From NCBI GenBank assembly GCA_012267415.1, contig JAAXGN010000015.1, forward strand, positions 1 to 64,000: DNA of 64,000 nucleotides, read 5' to 3'. This stretch comes from Candidatus Poribacteria bacterium (GTDB lineage Bacteria > Poribacteria > WGA-4E > WGA-3G). Within the stretch, counting starts at the first letter, position 1. Every line of letters begins with the position of its first letter. This document shows, piece by piece, positions 53,384 through 62,582 of this stretch. The translations under genes were made by a program, and so were the position numbers. Below the pieces are notes generated by a model, which did no database searches, was not told where the DNA came from, and was given only the letters and a program-made list of their open reading frames with translations.

Positions 53384-53403
53384 GTAAACTAACCTCGTAC
53401 CCT

Positions 53404-54126
53404 TTACTCTTCAGAAACATCTGAGTCTTCTGCCTCGTCTTTTTTGTACATCTCCTGCTTGTCAAAATGGAAGATTAAGTCTGTCCGATCAAAACTTGAG
53501 TACTCAATACCATCCAAAGAGTCTTTCATCACGAGACATTGCGTGGGACAGACCTCTGTGCAGAGACCACAATACATGCAGATGGACATATCAATATCAA
53601 ACTGGTCAAGATAGAACACAACGGGATTGCGGGTAACGACGCGAGACACTTCGTCTACATTGATTGTCTCTGTTCTGCTATCATCTCCCGAAGGTTCCAA
53701 ACGATCAATGACTTCCTGTGATCCTAATCGGGTCGTGATATTTGTGATTGTCATTGCGTCTTCTGACATTATTTTCTTGTCATCACCTTCAATGATACCG
53801 ATGATTTCACGTCCATCCTTGAGATGCACCACGTTCATGCTGTCCCATAGTTGTTCCCCTTTAGGAAGTTTGTCACCTGTAATTGTTATACAATCCACAG
53901 GACAGATCAACTCACACTTTTTGCATCCGATGCAATCCTCGATTCTGTTGTAGAGTTGACCGCGATACCCTTTCGGTATTTCTCGGACGTTCTGCTTCTT
54001 CTCAAAATCGTGTTGATATGGGTATTGGTGTGTCACGTTCGGCTCAAAGAACTGCCGAATTGTGATACGCATACCAACGAGGACGGTATAAACACCTTTG
54101 TATATGTTACGTATATATTTATCCAT
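53404..54126 (-). CDS. nuoI: NADH-quinone oxidoreductase subunit I, with large internal insertion
   Basis: 240 residues. It carries two 4Fe-4S clusters that pass electrons toward NuoB. Cluster motif 1 is CIGCKKCELICP at about residues 65-76, motif 2 CMYCGLCTEVCP at about 183-194. In E. coli NuoI the motifs are about 39 residues apart; here about 118, so roughly 79 residues are inserted (acidic/polar, including DGREIIGIIEGDDKK). The C-terminus is acidic (KDEAEDSDVSEE). ATG 54126 is preferred over TTG 54132. Confidence 0.92.
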   Translation of the reverse strand: MDKYIRNIYKGVYTVLVGMRITIRQFFEPNVTHQYPYQHDFEKKQNVREIPKGYRGQLYNRIEDCIGCKKCELICPVDCITITGDKLPKGEQLWDSMNVVHLKDGREIIGIIEGDDKKIMSEDAMTITNITTRLGSQEVIDRLEPSGDDSRTETINVDEVSRVVTRNPVVFYLDQFDIDMSICMYCGLCTEVCPTQCLVMKDSLDGIEYSSFDRTDLIFHFDKQEMYKKDEAEDSDVSEE

Positions 54127-54140
54127 AATCAATGTTCCCT

Positions 54141-55379
54141 TTAAAGTGAACTCGGTTGTAGTGTTGGTTTCTGCACGAGATTTCTACCAGCAATAGCATA
54201 AGCACTGACGAGACCCACGTAGATAATCGCACAACTAATTCCAATACTCCATACATCGTCCTGTCCAAAGATCAGCACCCAAATTCCAGTACCTAAGATG
54301 TTAAAGAATGAGATCGGTATAAAATATTTCCAGCAGAGATTCATCAGTTGGTCAACTCGCAGACGTGGCAGTGTCCATCTCAACCACATCATGACGAAGA
54401 CAAGTCCTAAGGTCTTAAGAACGAATCCGGGTAGTCCACCGAGAAAATCGTAACCCGGTAAGATACCCTCGTATCCGCCGAGGAAGAGCGTCACGCCAAT
54501 GGCACTGACTGCAAACATATTCGCATATTCGGCAATGAAGAACAGCGCAAAACGCATACCACTATATTCGGTATGGAACCCCGCGACGATTTCAGATTCC
54601 GCTTCCGGCAGATCAAATGGTGTTCGATTGACTTCAGCAATAGCAGAAATAAAAAAGATGAAAAATGCAATAAAGGTAAAAGGTGTACGAAAGATTAGCC
54701 ATGTGAAGATACCACCAGATTGATTTTCAACAATCTCACGCATTCCCAAACTTTCAACCAACATGATCACTGTTAATATAGATAAACCGAGTGGAATTTC
54801 GTAACTTACAATCTGTGCCGCGGAACGTAAAGAACCCAAAAGTGACCATTTACTATTTGAGGACCAACCCGCCATAATCACACCCATGACTATCACGGAG
54901 GAGATCGCCATGACATAAAATATACCGATATTGAGGTCACTCACCAAGATGCGTTGTGTGAATGGAATTGCCGCGAAGACTGCGAAAGAACAAGCAAACA
55001 TGATATAGGGTGCAAGTCGGAAGAGCAGTTTATCCCCTTGCTGTGGTATAAAATCCTCTTTGAAGATCAGTTTTATACCGTCTGCTAACGTTTGGAGGGT
55101 CCCCCAAGGACCGACACGCATAGGACCTGTCCGGTTTTGAAAACGAGCAGCGACCTTTCGCTCTGCAAGCACAAGCACCAGTGGAAACAGTGGCACAACA
55201 GCAACAAAAATACCTGCACAGCCTAACATCACGAGGACAGTTCCTAACTCCACAGGAAACTCCGGAAATCTTGTGCTGATATACTTAACAATATATGACA
55301 CCAAATTCCCGGTTTCTTCTTGTATATTTTCTTGTATATTAAAATTGTTAAAGAAACTTTCAGACAAAAAACCTGACAT
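54141..55379 (-). CDS. nuoH: NADH-quinone oxidoreductase subunit H
   Basis: 412 residues, the membrane subunit at the quinone entry site. Characteristic segments: VLAERKVAARFQNRTGPMRVGPWGTLQTLADGIKLIFKEDF, AEVNRTPFDLPEAESEIVAGFHTEYSGM, and LRWTLPRLRVDQLMNLCWK. About eight helices plus an N-terminal segment. Confidence 0.96.
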   Translation of the reverse strand: MSGFLSESFFNNFNIQENIQEETGNLVSYIVKYISTRFPEFPVELGTVLVMLGCAGIFVAVVPLFPLVLVLAERKVAARFQNRTGPMRVGPWGTLQTLADGIKLIFKEDFIPQQGDKLLFRLAPYIMFACSFAVFAAIPFTQRILVSDLNIGIFYVMAISSVIVMGVIMAGWSSNSKWSLLGSLRSAAQIVSYEIPLGLSILTVIMLVESLGMREIVENQSGGIFTWLIFRTPFTFIAFFIFFISAIAEVNRTPFDLPEAESEIVAGFHTEYSGMRFALFFIAEYANMFAVSAIGVTLFLGGYEGILPGYDFLGGLPGFVLKTLGLVFVMMWLRWTLPRLRVDQLMNLCWKYFIPISFFNILGTGIWVLIFGQDDVWSIGISCAIIYVGLVSAYAIAGRNLVQKPTLQPSSL

Positions 55380-55544
55380 TTAACATCCTTATATGGTAAA
55401 TCTCCTATAACTGGAATGAAGATTAAGTTATTAATCGGGTAATATGCGGAAGAGGAAACCGGTAACATGCGGTCTGGGAAACCCAGCCCCTACGATGGTT
55501 CTGATGCCTTGGATTACCCAAATATTTTTTTATCTTCATATCAG
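55380..55544. other. Gap between nuoD and nuoH where nuoEFG would lie
   Basis: 165 bp only, with a short hairpin-like repeat (GGTCTGGGAAACCCAGCC, about 55470-55487) related to repeat family A. No gene, so no room for nuoE, nuoF or nuoG. Confidence 0.85.
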
Positions 55545-56750
55545 TTATCGGTCTACCTCTCCCATGACGATATCAATACTACCGATAATTGCAATAATAT
55601 CTGCAACCATTAAACCTCTGCTCAATTCTTGTAAGGCACTCAATGCGCTGAAACACGGAGAACGTCCTTTGACACGTACCGGCTTCGGTGTGCCATCACT
55701 GACGATGTAAAATCCCAGTTCTCCCCGTGGTGCTTCACTTCTAAAATAGATTTCCCCTTTAGGTGGACGTACTGCTTTCATATCAGCCATGACAGGTCCA
55801 TCAGGTAGACCTTCTGCTAAGATCTGCCTGACGATTCGCACGGATTGTTTCATTTCATCCATGCGCACTTTATAGCGACTCCAGCAATCTCCAACAACAG
55901 CACCTAACTCAGGAATATCTTGTGCTACAGGCACATCGTAGTCGAACCGATCATAGATAGAATAGGGTTCGTCTCGTCTTAAATCCCAGTCAACACCAGA
56001 ACCGCGTAAATTTGGACCGGTAGCACCATAACTCAGTGCCATCTCTGCTGACATAACAGCGACTCCCATAGTCCGTTCCGAGAAAATACTGTTTGATGTC
56101 AGTAGATCGTTATATTCGTCAATTTTTGGTTCGAAATAATCCAGAAATTCTTCTATTTCGTCTAAAAAGTTTTGTTCATCAATTGAACCAGGTTCCATTG
56201 GAATGATCTCCGAGACACCACCGATACGGATGTAGTTATAGGTCAGACGTGCCCCACATACCTTCTCAAAAAGCAGGAGTAGTCTTTCACGATCTCGAAA
56301 TGCATAGAGAAACGGTGTAAATGCTCCAAGGTCCATCCCGTACGTGCCGAAAGAGAGTAGATGACTGGCGATGCGATTCAATTCACAGATAAGCACACGC
56401 AGATATTCTGCGCGTTCGGGGACAGCAAAATCCTTTTTTTCATCTGCTGCCATGAGTTTTTCAACAGCAAGACAGAATCCCCAATTCTGGTTCATCGCTG
56501 CTACATAATCCATTCTATCGGTAAACGGTATAATTTGGGGATAAGAGAGATTCTCTGAATGTTTCTCAAAACAACGGTGTAGGTACCCGATATGTGGAAT
56601 TGCCTCCCGCACAACTTCTCCATCCAATCGTAACTCAAGACGTAACACGCCGTGGGTGCTGGGGTGCTGGGGCCCCATATTCACAACCATCTCGTCTGTG
56701 AACGGCTTAAGCTCTATCATCTTTGATTCTGTCTGTTGTGTTGTTTCCAT
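55545..56750 (-). CDS. nuoD: NADH-quinone oxidoreductase subunit D
   Basis: 401 residues, the 49-kDa subunit that forms the quinone pocket with NuoB. Motifs: MGPQHPSTHGVLRLELRLDGE, PHIGYLHRCFEKHSE and YPQIIPFTDRMDYVAA near the N-terminus, EAPRGELGFYIVSDG later, and the C-terminal IGSIDIVMGEVDR. ATG 56750 begins METTQQTE. Confidence 0.96.
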   Translation of the reverse strand: METTQQTESKMIELKPFTDEMVVNMGPQHPSTHGVLRLELRLDGEVVREAIPHIGYLHRCFEKHSENLSYPQIIPFTDRMDYVAAMNQNWGFCLAVEKLMAADEKKDFAVPERAEYLRVLICELNRIASHLLSFGTYGMDLGAFTPFLYAFRDRERLLLLFEKVCGARLTYNYIRIGGVSEIIPMEPGSIDEQNFLDEIEEFLDYFEPKIDEYNDLLTSNSIFSERTMGVAVMSAEMALSYGATGPNLRGSGVDWDLRRDEPYSIYDRFDYDVPVAQDIPELGAVVGDCWSRYKVRMDEMKQSVRIVRQILAEGLPDGPVMADMKAVRPPKGEIYFRSEAPRGELGFYIVSDGTPKPVRVKGRSPCFSALSALQELSRGLMVADIIAIIGSIDIVMGEVDR

Positions 56751-56801
56751 AGTGTGATTTGAGATATGTATTATTTATATAATGTATTTTGGTGTTATTA
56801 G

Positions 56802-57287
56802 CTAATACGGCACACGCATCCCACGGTAAAAATCGGGTTCCTTGTAGTCCTTTCGTAGCGGGTATCCTTCCCAATCATCTGGGAGTAAGATGCGGCGAAG
56901 ATCAGTATGTCCTTCAAAGACGATGCCATATAGGTCATAGGTTTCGCGTTCGTGCCAGTCCGCAGTTTTCCAGATGTGCGCAACGGTTGGAAGGTGTGGG
57001 TCTGTTTTCGGTATGGATGTTTTCAACACAACACTATGGCGATGTTGCATAGCATATAAGTGATAGACAACCGAGAATTCCTCTTCCTTCACACCCAAAT
57101 CAAGTCCGCTGAGACACATGAGAGAATCAAAAGCAAGGGAGCCATTTTCTGAAAGATATTGACAGACTTCAGCAATTGCAGACGGTGAAATATTGATGCT
57201 TGCGTCTCCAGCCAGTTCTGTGTCAAGACCGAGTATTGAGTCCCCAAACTTATCGGATAGGTTTTTGTAAATTTCTTCTGGTGTCAC
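56802..57287 (-). CDS. nuoC: NADH-quinone oxidoreductase subunit C
   Basis: 161 residues, the 30-kDa subunit. [38 protein letters not shown] is the family signature. Its start overlaps the nuoB stop by 4 nt. Confidence 0.95.
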   Translation of the reverse strand: MTPEEIYKNLSDKFGDSILGLDTELAGDASINISPSAIAEVCQYLSENGSLAFDSLMCLSGLDLGVKEEEFSVVYHLYAMQHRHSVVLKTSIPKTDPHLPTVAHIWKTADWHERETYDLYGIVFEGHTDLRRILLPDDWEGYPLRKDYKEPDFYRGMRVPY

Positions 57288-57943
57288 GTAGTTTCACTCC
57301 GGACTGTTTGTTCTGTAGTCTCAACGTTAGCGTCTGCAGCAATCAGCACTTCTTCATCGGTTGCAGATGTTTCTGCACTTTCATTGCTGGCTTTTTCATT
57401 TTTCTCGTGTTCGTACCATTCTGTCTTTGTAAATAGCCGTTTTAAGAATGGGACCTGTGTCCGCTTTGCGACGGTTTGGGTTTTTATTTTTTCTTGCAGT
57501 TTCAAAAGACCTTCGATTAGAGCTTCTGGTCGGGGGGGACATCCCGGCACGTAAACGTCAACGGGTATGATTCTGTCAACACCTTTTAGGACGTGGTATC
57601 CGTGTTGCCAATAGGGACCTCCGCTCGTTGCGCAGCTGCCCATTGAGATGACATATTTCGGTTCAGGCATCTGTTCGTAGAGCCGTCTAATACGTGTTGC
57701 CATTTTGAGCGTGACTGTCCCGGAGATAACCATCAGATCAGACTGACGTGGCGTTGCCCGAGGCACACCTGCTCCGAACCTATCTAAGTCATAGTTTGAA
57801 GCGGCTGCAGCCATAAACTCAATTGCACAGCATGCAAGTCCGAAAGTCATTGGCCAAAGTGCGGAAGATCGTGCCCAGTTTGCTACGGCATCAACGGATG
57901 TAACTATTAGGTTCTTGTCTAATTTGTCATCAATTATCATCAC
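57284..57943 (-). CDS. nuoB: NADH-quinone oxidoreductase subunit B
   Basis: 219 residues; binds the terminal 4Fe-4S cluster N2. The cysteines are visible in [17 protein letters not shown] and [13 protein letters not shown]-terminal extension of about 50 polar/acidic residues is longer than usual. It overlaps nuoA by 14 nt. Confidence 0.95.
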   Translation of the reverse strand: MMIIDDKLDKNLIVTSVDAVANWARSSALWPMTFGLACCAIEFMAAAASNYDLDRFGAGVPRATPRQSDLMVISGTVTLKMATRIRRLYEQMPEPKYVISMGSCATSGGPYWQHGYHVLKGVDRIIPVDVYVPGCPPRPEALIEGLLKLQEKIKTQTVAKRTQVPFLKRLFTKTEWYEHEKNEKASNESAETSATDEEVLIAADANVETTEQTVRSETT

Positions 57944-58340
57944 TTTCCTCCCTTTGGAAGGACTGTACTTCTAACTGTGTAGAACGTATCCACTCCAGGT
58001 CACCTTTTGCCCATACATAAGCGAGACCGACTAACAAAATAGATATGAATACGAGCATTTCTACGAAAGCCAAAACACCAATGTCACGAAAAACGACCGC
58101 CCACGGGAGCAGGAATACGACCTCTACATCAAAAATGAGGAAAATCAGAGCGATGACGTAAAAACGTGAGTTGAACTTTATCCTGGTATCGCCTATCGGG
58201 TCTTCCCCACATTCGTAGGGAATATATTTTTCACCAGAGAACAACTTTGTATGTAGGAGGCGTGAGATAGTAAGATTGAGAACGACGAATAGACAACCGA
58301 CAATCAAAAAAATCAGTACATTCCCAAAATTAAAATGCAT
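57930..58340 (-). CDS. nuoA: NADH-quinone oxidoreductase subunit A
   Basis: 136 residues with three membrane helices. [44 protein letters not shown] is the family signature. The ATG at 58340 starts MHFNFGNVL; the longer frame to 58412 runs into the promoter region. First gene of the nuo operon. Confidence 0.94.
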   Translation of the reverse strand: MHFNFGNVLIFLIVGCLFVVLNLTISRLLHTKLFSGEKYIPYECGEDPIGDTRIKFNSRFYVIALIFLIFDVEVVFLLPWAVVFRDIGVLAFVEMLVFISILLVGLAYVWAKGDLEWIRSTQLEVQSFQREESDDN

Positions 58341-58425
58341 CTTATTCTCACCTATCTCGTAAACAACGTTTCTTACAATAGTTTTTGGCAGTATGCGTCT
58401 GTTTTTCCTCACGTAAAGTCTATAA

Positions 58426-58455
58426 AGTATATCTTAAATGAGAATGAATTTGCAA
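58426..58455 (-). promoter_or_regulatory. Promoter of the nuo operon
   Basis: On the minus strand: TTGCAA, an 18-nt spacer and TATACT, about 86 bp before the nuoA start. Confidence 0.6.
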
Positions 58456-58602
58456 GGAAAAAAAGTGTTACTCACGTATTTCCGTTATCTATGGTAGAAT
58501 ACAGAATGTACGGGTTTGCCATTAAGCACAGAATTTTGTTGCAATACATCTAAAAGTCTGCAATAATTTCATTAGGAATCAAACAGCGTAAAGGAGTTTG
58601 AA

Positions 58603-59373
58603 ATGATTAGGTGTGATTATCATATCCATACACAACTTTCTGGATGTGCTAACAACGACTTGAGCATAGAAAAAATAATTCAGATTCAGCAACAGAATGA
58701 TATGAAAGTCATTGGTATCACTGACCATGATTATAGTTATCAGTCAAAAGTGGAAAAGATACAAGCCGCACAACAGACCCTAAAAGAGGTTGACCCATCA
58801 ATTGAGGTGCACTTTGGTGTAGAGTCACAGATGCTGGAGTATCAAGTGACTTCAATCTCAATTCGACTGGCATCCTATTTTGATTACGTCTTGATGGCAC
58901 CTAATCATTATCATCTCCGAGGCGTTGCACAACCCAGAAGTTTTCGTGATCCGCGCCGAGTAGCACTGCACGAAATCTATATGTTTGAGGCAGCAATTGC
59001 ATGTCCAATTACAGATGCAGTCGTCCATCCATTTCTGCTGTCTCCAGATGTTTTCCAGTTTTCCCCAGAGGAACTGGCTGCCTTTGGTCAGGAGATGATG
59101 CACAACATTGAACAGAAACGATTGATATATCAACTTGATCTGGCATCTCAACGCGGCATCGGCATAGAAATCAGTCCGAAGATGGTTCGATACAATCAAC
59201 GCCACCTCGTTGCGTTCTATCAACTCTGTTTAGAGCGGGATGTGAAGTTGCTTATCGGGAGTGATGCACATAACCTAAAGCAGTTGGATGAGATTTCGCT
59301 GCTTATACCAATTTTGGAAGAATTGGGTGTTGTAGATGGACAACTTTGGCATCCAAAGGACAGAATGCTTTAA
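58603..59373 (+). CDS. PHP-domain phosphoesterase
   Basis: 256 residues. Metal-binding motifs are CDYHIHTQLS, GITDHDYSY, VESQ (Glu), NHYH and GSDAHNLKQL at the expected positions for a PHP domain. Such proteins include histidinol-phosphatases and other phosphoesterases. The N-terminus and GSDAH are close to that group, but the substrate is not certain. AAAGGAG precedes the ATG. It is divergent from the nuo operon. Confidence 0.85.
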   Translation: MIRCDYHIHTQLSGCANNDLSIEKIIQIQQQNDMKVIGITDHDYSYQSKVEKIQAAQQTLKEVDPSIEVHFGVESQMLEYQVTSISIRLASYFDYVLMAPNHYHLRGVAQPRSFRDPRRVALHEIYMFEAAIACPITDAVVHPFLLSPDVFQFSPEELAAFGQEMMHNIEQKRLIYQLDLASQRGIGIEISPKMVRYNQRHLVAFYQLCLERDVKLLIGSDAHNLKQLDEISLLIPILEELGVVDGQLWHPKDRML

Positions 59374-59414
59374 ATTATATTAGTGCTTAGTCAAGTGTTA
59401 TTTGATGGCATAAA

Positions 59415-59490
59415 AAGTCGGGAATCGGAATTCCCTCCTACAATACAAACGATTCTGTAGGAGCGATCTCCGAATCGCGACCTACAATAG
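59415..59490. repeat. Hairpin repeat family C, copy 3
   Basis: AGTCGGGAATCGGAATTCCC with CTCCTACA, then TGTAGGAGCGATCTCCGAAT with CGCGACCTACA. The two halves match the arms at 15781 and 15948 in inverted order. Confidence 0.85.
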
Positions 59491-59505
59491 TATGTTGACT
59501 GAGCA

Positions 59506-60252
59506 TTAGTCTATGGTTATAGAAATGACATTAGATTCAAGAGTCGCTTTGCCTCTACGTGATTTGAGTGGTAAATAGATATCCTGTAATTCGTCCTTAT
59601 ATTTCTCCTTTATAATATCAATTTGTCCTTGCGTATATTCAATTGCGGTCTTTTTTACTTCAGGTGTAAACTGTGGATTCGTGCTATTCTGATATTTCAT
59701 TATTTCGCGTTCCAATTCTATGATTTCTGGATGCTGATCTTGCATGAATTCCTTGTATACCTCTAATTCCAACGTCAACTTTACTGTATATGTACCAGCA
59801 CCGAGTTGATAATATGTCTGCAAATCGTCTAAAGAAGTCTTCTGAGATGTCTCAGCTTTCATCTCCAACCCCTTAATACATCTGACAGTTTTTCCATCCT
59901 TATAGAGTGTTTTGAGCGTATTTCCTAACGGCATAGTTTTTTTTGCCTTTATCACGTCACCGTTGCTATCTGTAACAGTCAACTGTTTGAAAGCTCTTAG
60001 CGATGTTACGGTGGAAATTGGTACAAGCAGATCGAACTTTCCATTTTGGACAGTGAGTTCAAGCGGGATCGCCTCTTGTGCTGAATATGTTTCTTTGGTT
60101 GTTGATAGTTCAAGGGATGCAATTCCCTGAGACGTATTTGTTTCAGCAGTAGCTGTTTCTGGCTCAATAGTTTGTGTTGCAGATTTTTGACTCCCTAAAC
60201 AGCCATAGATAAACGTCGTGAATAGTATTGAAAAAATAGCCATGTATCTCAT
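59506..60252 (-). CDS. Lipoprotein of unknown function
   Basis: 248 residues with a lipobox (TTFIYGCLGS, cysteine at residue 18). A Thr/Glu-rich linker is followed by a beta-rich domain (ELSTTKETYSAQEAIPLELTVQNG) of the kind seen in Ig-like folds (BsuPI or intracellular proteinase-inhibitor-like in shape), then a charged helical tail. GAGGAG precedes the ATG. Function unknown. Confidence 0.75.
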   Translation of the reverse strand: MRYMAIFSILFTTFIYGCLGSQKSATQTIEPETATAETNTSQGIASLELSTTKETYSAQEAIPLELTVQNGKFDLLVPISTVTSLRAFKQLTVTDSNGDVIKAKKTMPLGNTLKTLYKDGKTVRCIKGLEMKAETSQKTSLDDLQTYYQLGAGTYTVKLTLELEVYKEFMQDQHPEIIELEREIMKYQNSTNPQFTPEVKKTAIEYTQGQIDIIKEKYKDELQDIYLPLKSRRGKATLESNVISITID

Positions 60253-60276
60253 AAGTCTTGCTCCTCAATAGATTAT

Positions 60277-61365
60277 CTACAAAGAACTACGTGCTATTCC
60301 CAAACCGGTTCTTGTAGTAAGTTCAATGAAACCTTCGGTAATTTTCTCAGGTGGGTCAACCAATTGACTTCGCCAATCGACTTCACCCCATGCGTATTCA
60401 AGGATACCGAAGTTCTGTATACTTGCCATACATTGGACACTTGCAGCCGTGGCGACAGGACCGCTTGGATTATGCGGTGTTACTTTAACATGCGTAGTTT
60501 CTGCGATCGTTGCGATCTTCTTCAAACCCAACAACCCACCTACATGTTTGACATCTGGCAATATGTAGTCAACATGTCCGTGCTTTAGTAATCTCTCAAA
60601 ATCCGCCAGTGTCCGAAGCCGTTCACCTGTTGCAATCGGCATAGATGTTGACTGACTCACATGTGCAACTGCATCAAGGTCAGTCAACGGTACAGGGTCT
60701 TCAATCCAGAACAGATTCAGGTCATCTAACGCCTTTGCTGTCTGGATGATAAGTCCAGCGTTAAACCGACTATGACAATCAACCATAAGGTCAACATTTG
60801 GACCAATTGCGGTGCGGATCGCACGAATTCTGTCAACACCGAGGTTGATAGCAGTATTAAGGGATCCTTTTGAAATATCTGATGCCGAGACACCATCAAA
60901 TGGTGCACACTTTATCGCGCTAAAACCTTCTGATACCGCTTTCTCAGCATTAATAGCGAAACCTTGAGGACTACGATCTACCGTAGCACGGTTTATGTTC
61001 GCATATAGCCGAATCCGATTACGACATTTCCCTCCCAACAATTGATAAGTCGGAACACCTATAGACTTGCCAGCAATATCCCACAATGCGTGTTCAATAC
61101 CACTAATAGCAGTATGATAGGTGTGTCCTTCACTTTCCCGGAAAAATCGGTGTCGGTATGATTCTAAGTCAAACACGTTTAATCCGATGAGTGATGGTTT
61201 TAGGTATTCAATAAGCTCCGTTATGCGTGCATCATCTCTACCGTGTGATGCTTCACCGATACCGGTTGTTCCATCTTCTGCAAGTACGTTAACGAAAAGC
61301 CAGTTGCCACGGTGATTTACATGAACGGTCTCGGTTTCTATAGATTTTATTTTTAATGTGTGCAT
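60277..61365 (-). CDS. Mandelate racemase/muconate lactonizing enzyme family protein
   Basis: 362 residues of the enolase superfamily, which abstract a proton next to a carboxylate using a divalent metal. Metal ligands are visible in LMVDCHSRF (Asp), WIEDPVP (Glu) and TGERL (Glu). The Asp-His dyad is in LPDVKHVGG and VTPHNPSGP. The usual KxK acid/base motif reads AIKCAPF, so the second lysine is an alanine. Probable sugar-acid dehydratase or epimerase. The ATG at 61365 lies immediately beside a family A repeat. Neighbours suggest carbohydrate metabolism. Confidence 0.85.
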   Translation of the reverse strand: MHTLKIKSIETETVHVNHRGNWLFVNVLAEDGTTGIGEASHGRDDARITELIEYLKPSLIGLNVFDLESYRHRFFRESEGHTYHTAISGIEHALWDIAGKSIGVPTYQLLGGKCRNRIRLYANINRATVDRSPQGFAINAEKAVSEGFSAIKCAPFDGVSASDISKGSLNTAINLGVDRIRAIRTAIGPNVDLMVDCHSRFNAGLIIQTAKALDDLNLFWIEDPVPLTDLDAVAHVSQSTSMPIATGERLRTLADFERLLKHGHVDYILPDVKHVGGLLGLKKIATIAETTHVKVTPHNPSGPVATAASVQCMASIQNFGILEYAWGEVDWRSQLVDPPEKITEGFIELTTRTGLGIARSSL

Positions 61366-61366
61366 A

Positions 61367-61452
61367 AGCAAGTTTGAATATTAAATATGCAGGCTGCACG
61401 TTGATGGCGGGCGGGGAGACCCCGCCCCTACGGGTTCAGCGTCTGCAGGAGA
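61367..61452 (-). repeat. Repeat family A, copy 5, abutting a start codon
   Basis: Same element as at 4026, inverted. Its end (GCAAGTTTGAATATTAAATA on the plus strand) is directly before the ATG of the enolase-superfamily gene, so the repeat forms the gene's 5' leader. Confidence 0.85.
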
Positions 61453-61507
61453 ATCTGAAAATTGATAATTCATTATTTAATATTGCTTATCTGACATGAT
61501 ACTTTTG

Positions 61508-62155
61508 TTAGGAATTCGCTGCCCATCTCACACCTTGTGTAAGGAATTTCTGCATCCCAGATCGTTCAAAGGTCCCTGGTCCATGTCCTAACGTAGTATA
61601 AAAGACGCGTCCTGAACCGTAAGTTTTAACCCAAGCCATAGGATGTGCTCTTCCGAACCATTCTGCTGATGCCAAGATATGTATATATGGGTCATAAGCG
61701 GAGATGTATATTTCATCTTCAACGTCAAAGTCAGAGACACCTTGTGTTGTCGGGTGTTCTGTATCTTCAATGCGCACAGTGAAGGTAGAACCAGGAGGGT
61801 GCCAGTTTGAATGTCCACCGATGAGATCAACTGCTCTGCCGCCAATCCACCACGCTGTCCCGTGTATACCCACCAATCCTTTACCATTCTCGACGAATTT
61901 AAACAGACCGTCTTCTTGGGATGGTGTTAAATCCGGTACCCGCTTGGAAGTGCCATCTTCTTGTCGCTCGGTGCGGGTGAAACCGGTACCAAACACACAT
62001 GCATCATAAGAATTGAGATCATTCGAAGCTAATATATCTTTGTCATCCGTTAGGGTTGCGGTTATCTCAGCGTCCTCATCAAGAAAGCTGTGGATAACAC
62101 TTGCACTTGCATTGAAACGATGGTTTTCACCTGATAGTACGAGTACTCTTGACAT
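61508..62155 (-). CDS. ThuA-like domain protein
   Basis: 215 residues with the ThuA/glutamine-amidotransferase-like fold: VLVLSGENHRFNASASVIHSFL at the start, GLVGIHGTAWWIGG, and WVKTYGSGRVFYTTLGHGPGTF near the end. ThuA-like proteins are linked to sugar utilisation in several bacteria, with the reaction unclear. GAGGAG precedes the ATG. It is close to the sugar-acid and Gfo/Idh genes. Confidence 0.85.
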   Translation of the reverse strand: MSRVLVLSGENHRFNASASVIHSFLDEDAEITATLTDDKDILASNDLNSYDACVFGTGFTRTERQEDGTSKRVPDLTPSQEDGLFKFVENGKGLVGIHGTAWWIGGRAVDLIGGHSNWHPPGSTFTVRIEDTEHPTTQGVSDFDVEDEIYISAYDPYIHILASAEWFGRAHPMAWVKTYGSGRVFYTTLGHGPGTFERSGMQKFLTQGVRWAANS

Positions 62156-62582
62156 TGTTATCTCCTCGCGTACTGTTGGTTGTTAACTGCGGTAACCACA
62201 TTTATAGTAAAGTTAATAATTAATGAGACATTTCACCCATACAACGATGACGAAGACCACACAACGTAGGGGCGAGGTCACCTCGTCCGTTGTGGAGTGT
62301 TTCATAAATTCTAATGTTCACTATACACCAATGTTAGTGTTCCATGGGTATAGTTTAATTGAAAATAGTATTTGTGTCAATACAATTGGATGTTTCTGGA
62401 GAATGATATGAAAACAGTTGACATCCGAACAAAAATTCTATACAATTCACGTTTAGATTATCTCACAATATTAATCTAACATTGGATTAGGTATATATTG
62501 GTGTTTAGAGATATACTAATAAGAGTGACTTGAAGATGCATACCTTCTTCAAATGTATGTACAATTGCCTAAGGAGGCATTT
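62156..62582. other. Divergent intergenic region with a family D element
   Basis: Contains the TIR-bounded element at 62203-62325. The remainder is AT-rich, with no other gene or repeat seen. Confidence 0.7.
62203..62325. mobile_element. TIR-bounded small element family D, copy 2
   Basis: 123 bp from TATAGTAAAGTTAATAATTA to ATTCTAATGTTCACTATA with an internal GTAGGGGCGAGGTCACCTCG hairpin. Confidence 0.8.
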
